This document shows positions 1 to 4,695 of a stretch of DNA of 6,474 bases, in pieces. How positions within the stretch are numbered: the stretch's first letter is position 1; the number at the start of each line of letters is the position of its first letter. The notes below the pieces were generated by a model. That model saw nothing but the letters and a program-made list of their open reading frames with translations. It ran no database searches and was not told the DNA's origin. A program made the translations under genes and the position numbers. Source of the stretch: an uncultured Sphingobium sp. (GTDB taxonomy: Bacteria > Pseudomonadota > Alphaproteobacteria > Sphingomonadales > Sphingomonadaceae); the NCBI GenBank assembly GCA_913773715.1, contig CAJYHD010000241.1, positions 1-6,474 of the forward strand, written 5' to 3'.

Positions 1-1110
1 AACCGGGCGATGGTGTGCGACGCCATTTCGCCAGTCTGGGTCGCCGTCTTCGGAGCGGCTGGCGCGGGCATGGTGCTGCTCTCGGTCGCACCGCTGCGAA
101 GCTGGCAGGCGCGGTTGGCCGCAGGTGCCGCGGTTGGCGGCGCAGTCGCGATCTTCTTCCTGCTGAACTGGCCGCAGTGCCTAAGCCCCTACCAGATTTC
201 GCCGGAGCTTCAGCGTCTTTGGCTCGCCAATATCCGGGAGGCCAAGCCGATCACGGCGCAGGCGCAAAGCATGGTCGTGCCGTTGCTAGCTTTGCCCGCC
301 GCCGGGCTGCTCGGCCTGATCGTCGCCTTGTGGGAGTCGCGCCGTGATACGGAAAGGCTTTGGGCCTGGGCGACGATCGGGCTAATGATGCTCTTCTCGA
401 CCGCCTTGCTGTTCTGGCAGTTGCGTGCCGGACCCGCCGCCCAGTTGCTGGCGATCCCGCCCGCTGCGTGGCTCGCGCATCGCCTGTGCGCCGCGATCGC
501 CATGGGATCACGCCGTGCGCGCATGTGGGCTGGCGCAGGCGTGGCGCTGCTGGCCGTCATCGCCTTCGTCTATCCGCTCTATCCTAAGATCGTGACGCTT
601 TATCAGGAAGCGACCGGCACCAAGCCACGCCCTTGGCGTCCCTCCGCCGTCGCGCGCAACGACGCGATCAAGAAGGCGAATGGGCGCTGCCGCACCCTGC
701 CTGCGCTCGAGATACTGGACCAACTGCCACCCGTCACCATCTTCACCATGGTCGATCTGGGGCCGCGCCTTATCGCGACGACGCATCATAGCGCGCTGGC
801 GGGTCCCTATCATCGCAACGGCAAGACGATCCTCGACATCCACCATGCGTTCGACGGTACCGCGGATGGCTTCCGCCCGATCGCGGCGCGCCACCACGCG
901 ACCTACCTGTTGGTCTGCCCAAACTTCCCGGAAGGCACGATCTACCAGTCGCGCAGTCCCGGCGGCTTCTACGCCGACCTGATGCGCGGCATAAAGCCGG
1001 GATGGCTGATCCCGGTGACGCTCAAGACGACGATGAGCGACATGCCTTATCAACTCTACCGTATCGACTATTCAGCGCTTGGCAGCAAAAAATCGCCGCA
1101 GCAGCGTTGA
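1..1110 (+). CDS. Multi-pass membrane protein of unknown function, C-terminal part
   Basis: The reading frame is open from the first base, so the ATG at 10 is probably internal and the N-terminus lies outside the window. What is visible is an N-terminal half with about five or six hydrophobic segments (roughly residues 8-30, 36-54, 86-106, 117-138, 140-160 and 173-192, counted from the ATG at 10), then a soluble tail of about 170 residues. The tail holds a conserved-looking stretch, ATTHHSALAGPYHRN, and a LLVCPNFPEG segment. The layout of many membrane helices followed by a C-terminal soluble domain recalls GT-C type glycosyltransferases. I cannot see catalytic residues because the N-terminal half is missing, so no function is assigned. 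I have an impression of similar hypothetical proteins in sphingomonads. The stop TGA is at 1108-1110, and the last 39 bp overlap the 3' end of tadA on the other strand. Confidence 0.8.
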   Translation, partial: NRAMVCDAISPVWVAVFGAAGAGMVLLSVAPLRSWQARLAAGAAVGGAVAIFFLLNWPQCLSPYQISPELQRLWLANIREAKPITAQAQSMVVPLLALPAAGLLGLIVALWESRRDTERLWAWATIGLMMLFSTALLFWQLRAGPAAQLLAIPPAAWLAHRLCAAIAMGSRRARMWAGAGVALLAVIAFVYPLYPKIVTLYQEATGTKPRPWRPSAVARNDAIKKANGRCRTLPALEILDQLPPVTIFTMVDLGPRLIATTHHSALAGPYHRNGKTILDIHHAFDGTADGFRPIAARHHATYLLVCPNFPEGTIYQSRSPGGFYADLMRGIKPGWLIPVTLKTTMSDMPYQLYRIDYSALGSKKSPQQR

Positions 1111-1530
1111 GCCTTCTTCTTCGGCAAGGCCACCATAGACTTCGGGTCGGTGCAGGCATTGCGGCTGGGTGAAGAGGCGCGGCCCCTGTTCGATCGCGCC
1201 CCCCTTGGGATCGGACACAGCATAATAGACGCGCGCGATCCGTGCATGGGATATCGCACCCGCGCACATGGGACAGGGTTCGAGCGTCACCCACAGGTCG
1301 CAATCGGTCAGGCGAAAGTCTTCGATCGCTAGAGCCGCTGCGCGCATCGCGACGACTTCTGCATGCGCCGTGGGATCGAAGTCGCGGCGATTCCGGTTCT
1401 CGCCTTCGCCGATGATGACGCCGCCTTGTGTCACGACCGCACCGATCGGAACCTCGCCTGCTGCTTCCGCCTGCCGCGCAAGGTCGAACGCGCGCCGCAT
1501 GGGCGCTGGCAAAGGAAAGGGTGAGGACAT
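1072..1530 (-). CDS. tadA: tRNA-specific adenosine deaminase TadA (nucleoside deaminase)
   Basis: This 152-residue cytidine/deoxycytidylate-deaminase-fold enzyme most likely converts wobble adenosine 34 to inosine in tRNA-Arg(ACG). The zinc and catalytic motifs are complete: HAE (His56, proton-shuttling Glu58) and PCPMC (Pro85-Cys89, zinc ligands Cys86 and Cys89). The downstream segments SHARIARVYYAVSDPKGGA and HRPEVYGG resemble the E. coli TadA regions SRIGRVVFGARDAKTGA and HRVEITEG. The frame is open up to 1653, but the ATG at 1530 starts at the expected distance before the deaminase core and the extra N-terminal residues are low-quality basic sequence, so I use 1530. ATG at Met11 is an alternative. 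The ribosome site is weak (GGCGGGG). The small anchored protein gene ends 40 bp upstream on the same strand, so the two may share a transcript. The 3' end overlaps the convergent membrane-protein gene by 39 bp. A guanine-deaminase-like role is less likely given the PCPMC and tail motifs. Confidence 0.92.
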   Translation of the reverse strand: MSSPFPLPAPMRRAFDLARQAEAAGEVPIGAVVTQGGVIIGEGENRNRRDFDPTAHAEVVAMRAAALAIEDFRLTDCDLWVTLEPCPMCAGAISHARIARVYYAVSDPKGGAIEQGPRLFTQPQCLHRPEVYGGLAEEEGSTLLRRFFAAKR

Positions 1531-1570
1531 CGTCCCCGCCCTTACCGCAGTTACCGCCTGTTGCGAAAGG

Positions 1571-1792
1571 TCAGGGCTTCTTGACGTCGACCGTCGGCAC
1601 TTCGACCGTTTCGTTGCGCGTACCGACTTCGACCTTGGCAACGTTCGCCTCATATTTGGGAAGTTGGCCGCCCTTCACCGATACTTCGGGCAGACTGCCG
1701 CCCTGGGTCTTCTGCAAATCGATGAAACCCGTTGCGATGCCGCCTGCAAGTACCAGCAGAACGACGATCAGCACACCACCTATGACTTTCAT
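1571..1792 (-). CDS. Small membrane-anchored protein of unknown function (73 aa)
   Basis: The protein has one strongly hydrophobic N-terminal segment (residues 3-22) with a single Lys before it, so it is probably anchored in the inner membrane with the tail outside the cytoplasm. The soluble tail (about 50 residues) is rich in Val, Gly, Pro and charged residues and ends ETVEVPTVDVKKP. It has no cysteine and no recognisable catalytic motif. The start is well supported: GAGGAGG at 1798-1804 (minus strand) sits 5 nt before the ATG at 1792. It is the first gene of a probable two-gene unit with tadA (40-bp gap) and is divergent from rpmB. I do not recognise a named family. The coherent signal anchor, strong Shine-Dalgarno site and clean fit between neighbours argue that it is a real gene. 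Confidence 0.75.
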   Translation of the reverse strand: MKVIGGVLIVVLLVLAGGIATGFIDLQKTQGGSLPEVSVKGGQLPKYEANVAKVEVGTRNETVEVPTVDVKKP

Positions 1793-1828
1793 TCTCGCCT
1801 CCTCTAAGCTATGCGCTGTTCAACGCTT

Positions 1829-1847
1829 CGCACCCGAAACGGTTGCG
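1829..1847. repeat. Imperfect inverted repeat in the divergent tadA-unit / rpmB intergenic region
   Basis: CGCACCCG and CGGTTGCG are separated by AAA and form an 8-bp inverted repeat with one mismatch. It lies 37 bp upstream of the small anchored protein's start codon and before the rpmB promoter. It could be an operator or chance; nothing else supports a role. Confidence 0.25.
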
Positions 1848-1865
1848 ATGCATGAGCGCGCCGGG

Positions 1866-1894
1866 TTGACGGGGTGGGGGAATCCCGCTATCGG
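1866..1894 (+). promoter_or_regulatory. Probable sigma-70-type promoter of rpmB
   Basis: A TTGACG -35 hexamer at 1866-1871 is followed after 17 bp by TATCGG (1889-1894; the shifted reading is CTATCG), a weak -10 of the kind common at high-GC alphaproteobacterial housekeeping promoters. A start site near 1901 would leave a leader of about 35 nt before the rpmB ATG. The -35 is a good match and the spacing is optimal; the -10 is the uncertain part. Confidence 0.55.
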
Positions 1895-1936
1895 CGCGGC
1901 TTTCCGAACGAACCCGAACTACAAGGTTGATTGACT

Positions 1937-2230
1937 ATGTCGCGCATTTGCGAGCTGACCGGCAAGGGCCGCCAGGTGGGACACAATGTTTCCCACGCCA
2001 ATAACAAGACCAAGCGCGTGTTCCTGCCCAACTTGCAGAACGTGTCGCTGATCTCCGAAGCGCTGGAAACCACCGTCAAGCTGCGTGTGTCGACCCATGG
2101 CCTGCGTTCGGTCGAGCATAATGGCGGCCTGGACAATTGGCTGGTCAAGACGAGCGATGACAAGCTGTCGCTGAAGGCCCGCCGCCTGAAGCGCGACATC
2201 GTCAAGAAGAAGGCTGCCGCCGCAGCCTGA
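1937..2230 (+). CDS. rpmB: 50S ribosomal protein L28 (bL28)
   Basis: This is a structural protein of the large ribosomal subunit. The N-terminus [20 protein letters not shown] and the following [12 protein letters not shown] correspond closely to E. coli bL28 ([31 protein letters not shown]). At 97 residues it is longer than the 78-residue E. coli protein, which fits the extended alphaproteobacterial form. The tail is basic ([13 protein letters not shown]) and ends in five alanines. I start at ATG 1937 rather than the in-frame TTG at 1931, because homologues begin MSR and AAGG at 1923-1926 gives a spacing of 10 nt. The gene has its own upstream promoter and is followed directly by an intrinsic terminator, so it appears monocistronic. 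It is convergent with the phytase-like gene. Confidence 0.97.
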   Translation: MSRICELTGKGRQVGHNVSHANNKTKRVFLPNLQNVSLISEALETTVKLRVSTHGLRSVEHNGGLDNWLVKTSDDKLSLKARRLKRDIVKKKAAAAA

Positions 2231-2256
2231 TCTTTCCGAATCGTTTCGGTTAAAGG

Positions 2257-2284
2257 AGCGGCCCTTGGCGGGGCCGCTTTTTTT
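2257..2284 (+). terminator. Intrinsic terminator of rpmB
   Basis: AGCGGCCC (2257-2264) pairs perfectly with GGGCCGCT (2271-2278) around a 6-nt loop, and seven T residues follow (2278-2284). It starts 26 nt after the rpmB stop. The minus-strand side has only a poor T tract (CCTTTAA), so termination of the convergent phytase-like gene here is possible but weaker. A smaller hairpin, CCGAA/TTCGG with a 4-nt loop, lies at 2236-2249 between the stop codon and the terminator. Confidence 0.9.
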
Positions 2285-2293
2285 GCGTCTGGG

Positions 2294-3292
2294 TCAGTTG
2301 CGCTTTTCTTGCCTCAGCGCGAATTTGAGCAGCAGCGTCCGTTGGAAAAACTCGTGATTGTCATCCGAGACGATCCAGATGACGTCGCGCCGCTTCTCGT
2401 GCGTGACGGCGATCCCCTCGAAATTGTCGGCGAGCAGGGGCGGGGCCAGCCGCGCCAGCGTCCGTGCCTTGAGTTCTGCGCCGGGCGTTGGGTTTTCGGG
2501 GAAGTCGACGATCGCGACGGTCGCGGTGAACAGGTCTTTCAACGTCAGGCGGCGATTGAGCACCAGAAGCCGATCCGCGTCGAGAAATACCGCGTCGGTA
2601 GGGCGATAGCCCTGCGGCGGCGTGTAGCGCAGGTGCATAGGCGCTGGCGTGTCGGGATCAGCCGGATCGCCGCTGAACAACAAAGCGTCGTGCCGCCCAT
2701 CCTCCGTCATCCCCATTTCTGAGATCGCGAGAAAGCGGCCATCGGGCAGTCTTGCCAGCGATTCGATTGAGCCTGTGTCCGGCCATGCCATGATTTCCGG
2801 CCAGACGCGGCATGCCTCGACACGCGAGAAGCCGGGACCATAGCGACAAATCATCTGCTGAAGCTCGAAGCCGACCCAGTAGCGGTGGCTGACGGGATCG
2901 TGGGCCATCGATTCGGAATCCCATTCCCACCACCCCTTGCTCCTGTCCTGCGGTCGGACGGGGAGGGGCGCGATGAAAGGGCGGCGCTCGGCCTCGCCAT
3001 TGCCGACATGAAAGCCCGTCAGCACGCCGGAATCACTGAGGCCCAATATCTGTCCAGGACCGGTGACCAACACGGAAGATATGCCGCCGAAGCCGGGGTT
3101 GGGGCTGTGCAGTTCCCATCCGGCGAGATATTCCAGATCGCCCAAGGCGCGGCGTTGTGGATCGCCCTGGTCCAGCGGCACCGGGGTAGCGGACACGAGC
3201 AGAGAACCCGCCTTCACCGCTGCCGGCTTGTTCCCCAACGGACCCGGCAAAAGCAGGATCGCGATCACGATGATGGTCAGGATTCGCGGCAT
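2294..3292 (-). CDS. Secreted esterase-like/phytase-like beta-propeller family protein
   Basis: This 332-residue exported protein has a hydrophobic N-terminal segment (residues about 4-19, ILTIIVIAILLLPGPL), which acts as a signal peptide or signal anchor. The body matches the 'esterase-like activity of phytase' type (my recollection of the PF13449 family). Conserved-looking segments in order are FGGISS (68-73), WDSES (124-128), SIESLA (175-180), YRPTDAVFL (229-237), DNFEGIAV (289-296) and WIVSDDN (306-312). These Asp/Glu-rich blade motifs suggest a beta-propeller that may bind metal. Cys149 and Cys161 could form a disulphide in the periplasm. Substrate and reaction are unknown; the family name reflects weak activity reports, not an established physiological role. 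ATG 3292 is preceded by AAGGCAGG on the minus strand. The gene is convergent with rpmB and divergent from the glycine-zipper gene. Confidence 0.85.
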   Translation of the reverse strand: MPRILTIIVIAILLLPGPLGNKPAAVKAGSLLVSATPVPLDQGDPQRRALGDLEYLAGWELHSPNPGFGGISSVLVTGPGQILGLSDSGVLTGFHVGNGEAERRPFIAPLPVRPQDRSKGWWEWDSESMAHDPVSHRYWVGFELQQMICRYGPGFSRVEACRVWPEIMAWPDTGSIESLARLPDGRFLAISEMGMTEDGRHDALLFSGDPADPDTPAPMHLRYTPPQGYRPTDAVFLDADRLLVLNRRLTLKDLFTATVAIVDFPENPTPGAELKARTLARLAPPLLADNFEGIAVTHEKRRDVIWIVSDDNHEFFQRTLLLKFALRQEKRN

Positions 3293-3353
3293 TGCGCCTG
3301 CCTTAAGCGATAATGCGCCGGGGTGCAGCCATCATCCGATAAAAGGTTTTTCG

Positions 3354-3397
3354 CTGAACGGCGGCTGACGGCAGCATTCAGGATCCGCTCAACAGCG
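3354..3397. promoter_or_regulatory. Phased CTGA/TTCA boxes upstream of the glycine-zipper gene (possible operator)
   Basis: In the 188-bp divergent region 3293-3480 there are CTGAACGGC at 3354-3362 and CTGACGGC at 3365-3372 (11 bp apart), then the reverse-oriented TTCAG at 3377-3381 and CTCAA at 3389-3393, about one further helical turn on. CGCT/AGCG at 3386-3397 adds a 4-bp inverted repeat. The helical phasing suggests a regulator binding one DNA face. I cannot name the regulator and see no convincing -35/-10 pair nearby. The rest of this intergenic region shows nothing I can support. Confidence 0.35.
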
Positions 3398-3467
3398 CAT
3401 TTGTAAAAGGGAGACAATCGATGGCGAATCCGTTGTCCCGGACCCACCATCGTAGGACGATACATGG

Positions 3468-3473
3468 AAGGAG
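3468..3473 (+). promoter_or_regulatory. Shine-Dalgarno site that decides the glycine-zipper start
   Basis: AAGGAG lies 7 nt before the ATG at 3481, an optimal arrangement. A second good site, AAGGGAG at 3407-3413, lies 7 nt before an in-frame ATG at 3421, which would add 20 residues in front of the signal peptide. The 3481 start is preferred because it begins a standard signal peptide. Confidence 0.7.
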
Positions 3474-3480
3474 CAACGCC

Positions 3481-3930
3481 ATGAAGACGAAGTTTCTTGT
3501 AAATCTGGGAGCGGCTCTCGCAATGGGCGCTGCTTCGTTCGCAGTCACGACGACCCCGGCAGCGGCCCAATATTATCGCGGGTACGAGCGTGGCGACTAT
3601 TATTACGGTGGTGATCGTGGCTATCGCGGCGGCGACTATTATCGGGGTGACCGCGGCTATCGTGGCGACTACTATCGCGACAGCTATTATCGCGGTGGTG
3701 ACGGCTATTATCGCGGTGGCTATCGCGGCTATCGTGGCGGTTATCGCTGCCGCAGCAACGGCACTGGCGGTACGATCATCGGCGCCATCGCGGGTGGCCT
3801 GCTTGGAAACGAGGTTGGCCGCAGCTCGGGCCGTTATGGTCGCTATGGCCGTGGTGATGGCACGGCAGGCGCTATCATTGGCGCTGGTGTCGGTGCGCTC
3901 GCCGGTCGCGCGATCGATCGCAACTGCTGA
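3481..3930 (+). CDS. Exported Tyr/Arg/Gly-rich protein with glycine-zipper domain
   Basis: This 149-residue envelope protein has a typical signal peptide (MKTKFL, hydrophobic core, then TPAAAQ) with likely cleavage between Ala29 and Gln30. Residues 31-89 are a low-complexity region built from YYRGG, DRGYRG and YRGGY units, so the mature N-terminus is very rich in Tyr, Arg and Gly. The C-terminal half has two glycine-zipper segments, GGTIIGAIAGGLLGNEVG (96-113) and GTAGAIIGAGVGALAG (127-142), as in the Rickettsia 17-kDa antigen / glycine-zipper 2TM family. These segments usually insert in or associate with a membrane. It lacks a lipobox. There are two cysteines, Cys90 and the C-terminal residue Cys149, which could form a disulphide. 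The precise role is unknown. It is monocistronic, followed within 25 nt by a strong terminator. An in-frame upstream ATG at 3421 could give a 169-residue form. Confidence 0.9.
   Translation: MKTKFLVNLGAALAMGAASFAVTTTPAAAQYYRGYERGDYYYGGDRGYRGGDYYRGDRGYRGDYYRDSYYRGGDGYYRGGYRGYRGGYRCRSNGTGGTIIGAIAGGLLGNEVGRSSGRYGRYGRGDGTAGAIIGAGVGALAGRAIDRNC
3683..3719 (+). repeat. Exact 16-bp direct repeat within the YRG-coding region
   Basis: GCTATTATCGCGGTGG occurs at 3683-3698 and again at 3704-3719 (21-bp period), inside a longer degenerate repeat zone (about 3570-3750) coding for YRG/YYRGG units. This arrangement could expand or contract by slippage in steps of seven codons without a frameshift. Confidence 0.75.
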
Positions 3931-3954
3931 TCTAACTTGATCGAAATCATTAAG

Positions 3955-3982
3955 AGGGCCGTCCTTCGGGGCGGCCCTTTTT
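3955..3982 (+). terminator. Intrinsic terminator with UUCG tetraloop
   Basis: A 10-bp stem (3955-3964 with 3969-3978; one G-U pair) is closed by C-TTCG-G, the very stable UUCG tetraloop, and followed by five T residues (3978-3982). It ends transcription of the glycine-zipper gene 24 nt after its stop. It also lies directly after the stop codon of the convergent 67-aa lipoprotein (3982-3984), although the minus-strand tail (CTTAATGATTT) is a poor T tract. Confidence 0.92.
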
Positions 3983-4185
3983 CATTGAGATGCGTTGGTT
4001 ACGTTTTCTTCCGCAATGTTCTCGACAGGCTCGGGCGGCGGCATTTCCGCGTCCAGTTTGGCAGCGGCGTCGTTAAGCGCTTTCGCCTCACTCGCGCTGA
4101 CACCCCCGACATCACTCTGGGATTGCCCGCAGCCAGACAGAATGATCGACAGGGTGAAAGCGAGGCTAAGGCGGATCATGGACAT
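3982..4185 (-). CDS. Small lipoprotein of unknown function (67 aa)
   Basis: The protein has a short lipoprotein signal sequence with Arg in the n-region, a hydrophobic core and the lipobox LSGC with Cys19 as the lipidated residue. Residue +2 is Gly, so by the Asp+2 rule there is no inner-membrane retention signal and outer-membrane sorting is likely. The mature part is 49 residues: a polar linker, a short probable helix (ASEAKALNDAAAKLDAEM) and a Pro/Glu-rich tail. No named family is recognised. The start is ambiguous: ATG 4185 has no good ribosome site, while the in-frame ATG at 4179 (65 aa, beginning MIRLSL) has GACGAG six nt upstream. It lies downstream of the 72-aa lipoprotein on the same strand with an intervening terminator, and tail to tail with the glycine-zipper gene. 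Confidence 0.72.
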   Translation of the reverse strand: MSMIRLSLAFTLSIILSGCGQSQSDVGGVSASEAKALNDAAAKLDAEMPPPEPVENIAEENVTNASQ

Positions 4186-4196
4186 CTCGTCAGCTT

Positions 4197-4235
4197 AAAT
4201 AAAAAGGGCCGCGCCGTAACCGGAGCGACCCTTTT
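4197..4235 (-). terminator. Strong hairpin terminator between the two lipoprotein genes (probably bidirectional)
   Basis: Arms 4202-4216 and 4221-4235 form a 15-bp stem with one G-U pair and one mismatch around a 4-nt loop. On the minus strand the stem runs into TTTTTATTT, which fits termination after the 72-aa lipoprotein whose stop is at 4260-4262. The plus-strand side also ends in TTTT. The hairpin ends only 11-12 bp before the next start codon (4185), leaving little room for a separate promoter and leader for that gene. Confidence 0.8.
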
Positions 4236-4259
4236 CGAAACTTGTATAGCCCGAAGGAC

Positions 4260-4478
4260 TTACATCGCGTTCGCGCTGTTGTTCGTCGCGTTTGACGCAG
4301 CGTTGGCGGCGTTGTCGGCGGCATTCAGCGCAGCGTTCAGAGCGTTGTCGGCAGCGTTCGAAGCGTTTTCAGCCGAGTTCGCAGCGTTGTTCGCAGCGTT
4401 GGTTTCCGAACCGCCCGAGCACGCGGCGAGGCCGAGCGAAGCGGCGAGAACGAACGAAAGAGCAATCGACTTGGTCAT
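4260..4478 (-). CDS. Small Ala/Asn-rich lipoprotein with asparagine ladder (72 aa)
   Basis: The signal sequence MTKSIALSFVLAASLGLAAC has a clear lipobox (LAAC, Cys20). After a short SGGSET linker the mature part is almost entirely Ala and Asn with a few Ser, Asp, Leu and Thr, and should form one long helix. Asn recurs at 27, 30, 34, 38, 41, 45, 48, 52, 56, 59, 63, 66 and 70, an average step of about 3.6 residues, so it marks one face of the helix. There is no Pro or Gly after residue 23, no aromatic residue after Phe9, and no Lys or Arg after Lys3. The start is supported by GAGGGG (4487-4492, minus strand) 8 nt before the ATG. Function is unknown; a structural or periplasmic-spacer role is possible by analogy with other small helical lipoproteins. 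Codon composition gives a repetitive DNA tract. Such low-complexity proteins often receive misleading automatic names. Confidence 0.8.
   Translation of the reverse strand: MTKSIALSFVLAASLGLAACSGGSETNAANNAANSAENASNAADNALNAALNAADNAANAASNATNNSANAM
4290..4405. repeat. Degenerate short tandem repeats inside the Ala/Asn lipoprotein gene
   Basis: The plus strand repeats GCAGCGTT, GGCGTTGTC and AGCGTTC-like units of 9-12 bp, which encode the AAN/AAD/ALN repeats on the minus strand. It is low-complexity coding DNA, not an independent element. Confidence 0.5.
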
Positions 4479-4538
4479 GGGCTAAACCCCTCTCTGAGAA
4501 AAACAAAATGCAGACCACTCTCGGAGAAAAAGTTCACC

Positions 4539-4609
4539 CCCCATTGCGCCTGCGGGGGCGATTCGTAATGCCTTGGATCAGGCAAGGCAATCCCATTCCT
4601 GCAATGGGG
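4539..4609. other. Candidate structured RNA/DNA element between lipoprotein and regulator genes
   Basis: CCCCATTGC (4539-4547) is perfectly complementary to GCAATGGGG (4601-4609). Between them lies a 7-bp perfect hairpin, TGCCTTG (4569-4575) with CAAGGCA (4583-4589). A competing local hairpin, CCCATT (4592-4597) with AATGGG (4603-4608), would use the same right arm. The element lies in the 217-bp divergent region 4479-4695 and could belong to the leader of either gene or be a small RNA. On the minus strand TTTTT follows the closing stem by about 8 nt. I match it to no known riboswitch or RNA family. Confidence 0.35.
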
Positions 4610-4659
4610 ATCAATGAAACCGGCAGTTTTTGCCATTTCCACATGCCTATACTCAATGA

Positions 4660-4687
4660 TTGACGTATATAAAGCTATCTTTATATA
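4660..4687 (+). promoter_or_regulatory. Probable promoter of the regulator-metF operon
   Basis: TTGACG (4660-4665) and TATATA (4682-4687) are separated by 16 bp, a good sigma-70-type match. A start site about 7 nt after the -10 would fall at about 4693-4696, i.e. at or next to the ATG at 4696, giving a leaderless or nearly leaderless transcript. An alternative -10, TATACT at 4648-4653, lacks a well-spaced -35 but would give a leader of about 35 nt that includes the AGGA site at 4687-4690. Confidence 0.6.
4666..4687. promoter_or_regulatory. Palindromic operator, probably for the downstream ArsR/SahR-like regulator
   Basis: Half-sites TATATAAAG (4666-4674) and CTTTATATA (4679-4687) are perfect inverted repeats separated by CTAT. 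The site fills the whole -35/-10 spacer and covers the -10, so binding should block RNA polymerase. Its size and symmetry suit a dimeric ArsR-type winged-helix protein, and it lies 8 bp before such a gene. From memory, operators reported for SahR-type methionine-cycle regulators are AT-rich palindromes with AAAG/CTTT arms; this should be compared with a curated motif. Confidence 0.8.
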
Positions 4688-4695
4688 GGATTGCC

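Noticed and set aside
508..1053. 181-aa open frame on the minus strand opposite the membrane protein gene
   Set aside because: Arg/Asp-rich composition typical of an antisense shadow; the plus-strand frame has coherent membrane segments and a conserved-looking tail.
1268..1807. 179-aa open frame on the plus strand opposite tadA and the small anchored protein
   Set aside because: It is antisense to a gene with a full set of TadA motifs; long antisense frames are common in high-GC DNA.
1931..1939. TTG at 1931 as the rpmB start
   Set aside because: bL28 proteins begin MSR; ATG 1937 matches this and has suitable ribosome-site spacing.
3570..3750. CRISPR array or mobile-element repeats
   Set aside because: The repeats are in frame, degenerate and code for YRG units; there are no spacers or terminal inverted repeats.
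3590..3940. 116-aa Ala/Ile/Val-rich open frame on the plus strand that looks like a membrane protein
   Set aside because: It is the shifted reading of the YRG/glycine-zipper repeats; apparent hydrophobicity comes from GCN/ATN codons in another frame of TATCGCGG-type repeats.
4539..4609. tRNA or tRNA-like gene
   Set aside because: The closing stem is 9 bp, there is no recognisable T-loop or anticodon arm, and the folding has alternatives.
4501..4695. SAM-II, SAH or other known methionine-related riboswitch before the regulator-metF genes
   Set aside because: I could not align the hairpins here to the conserved cores of those classes as I remember them; control is better explained by the protein operator.
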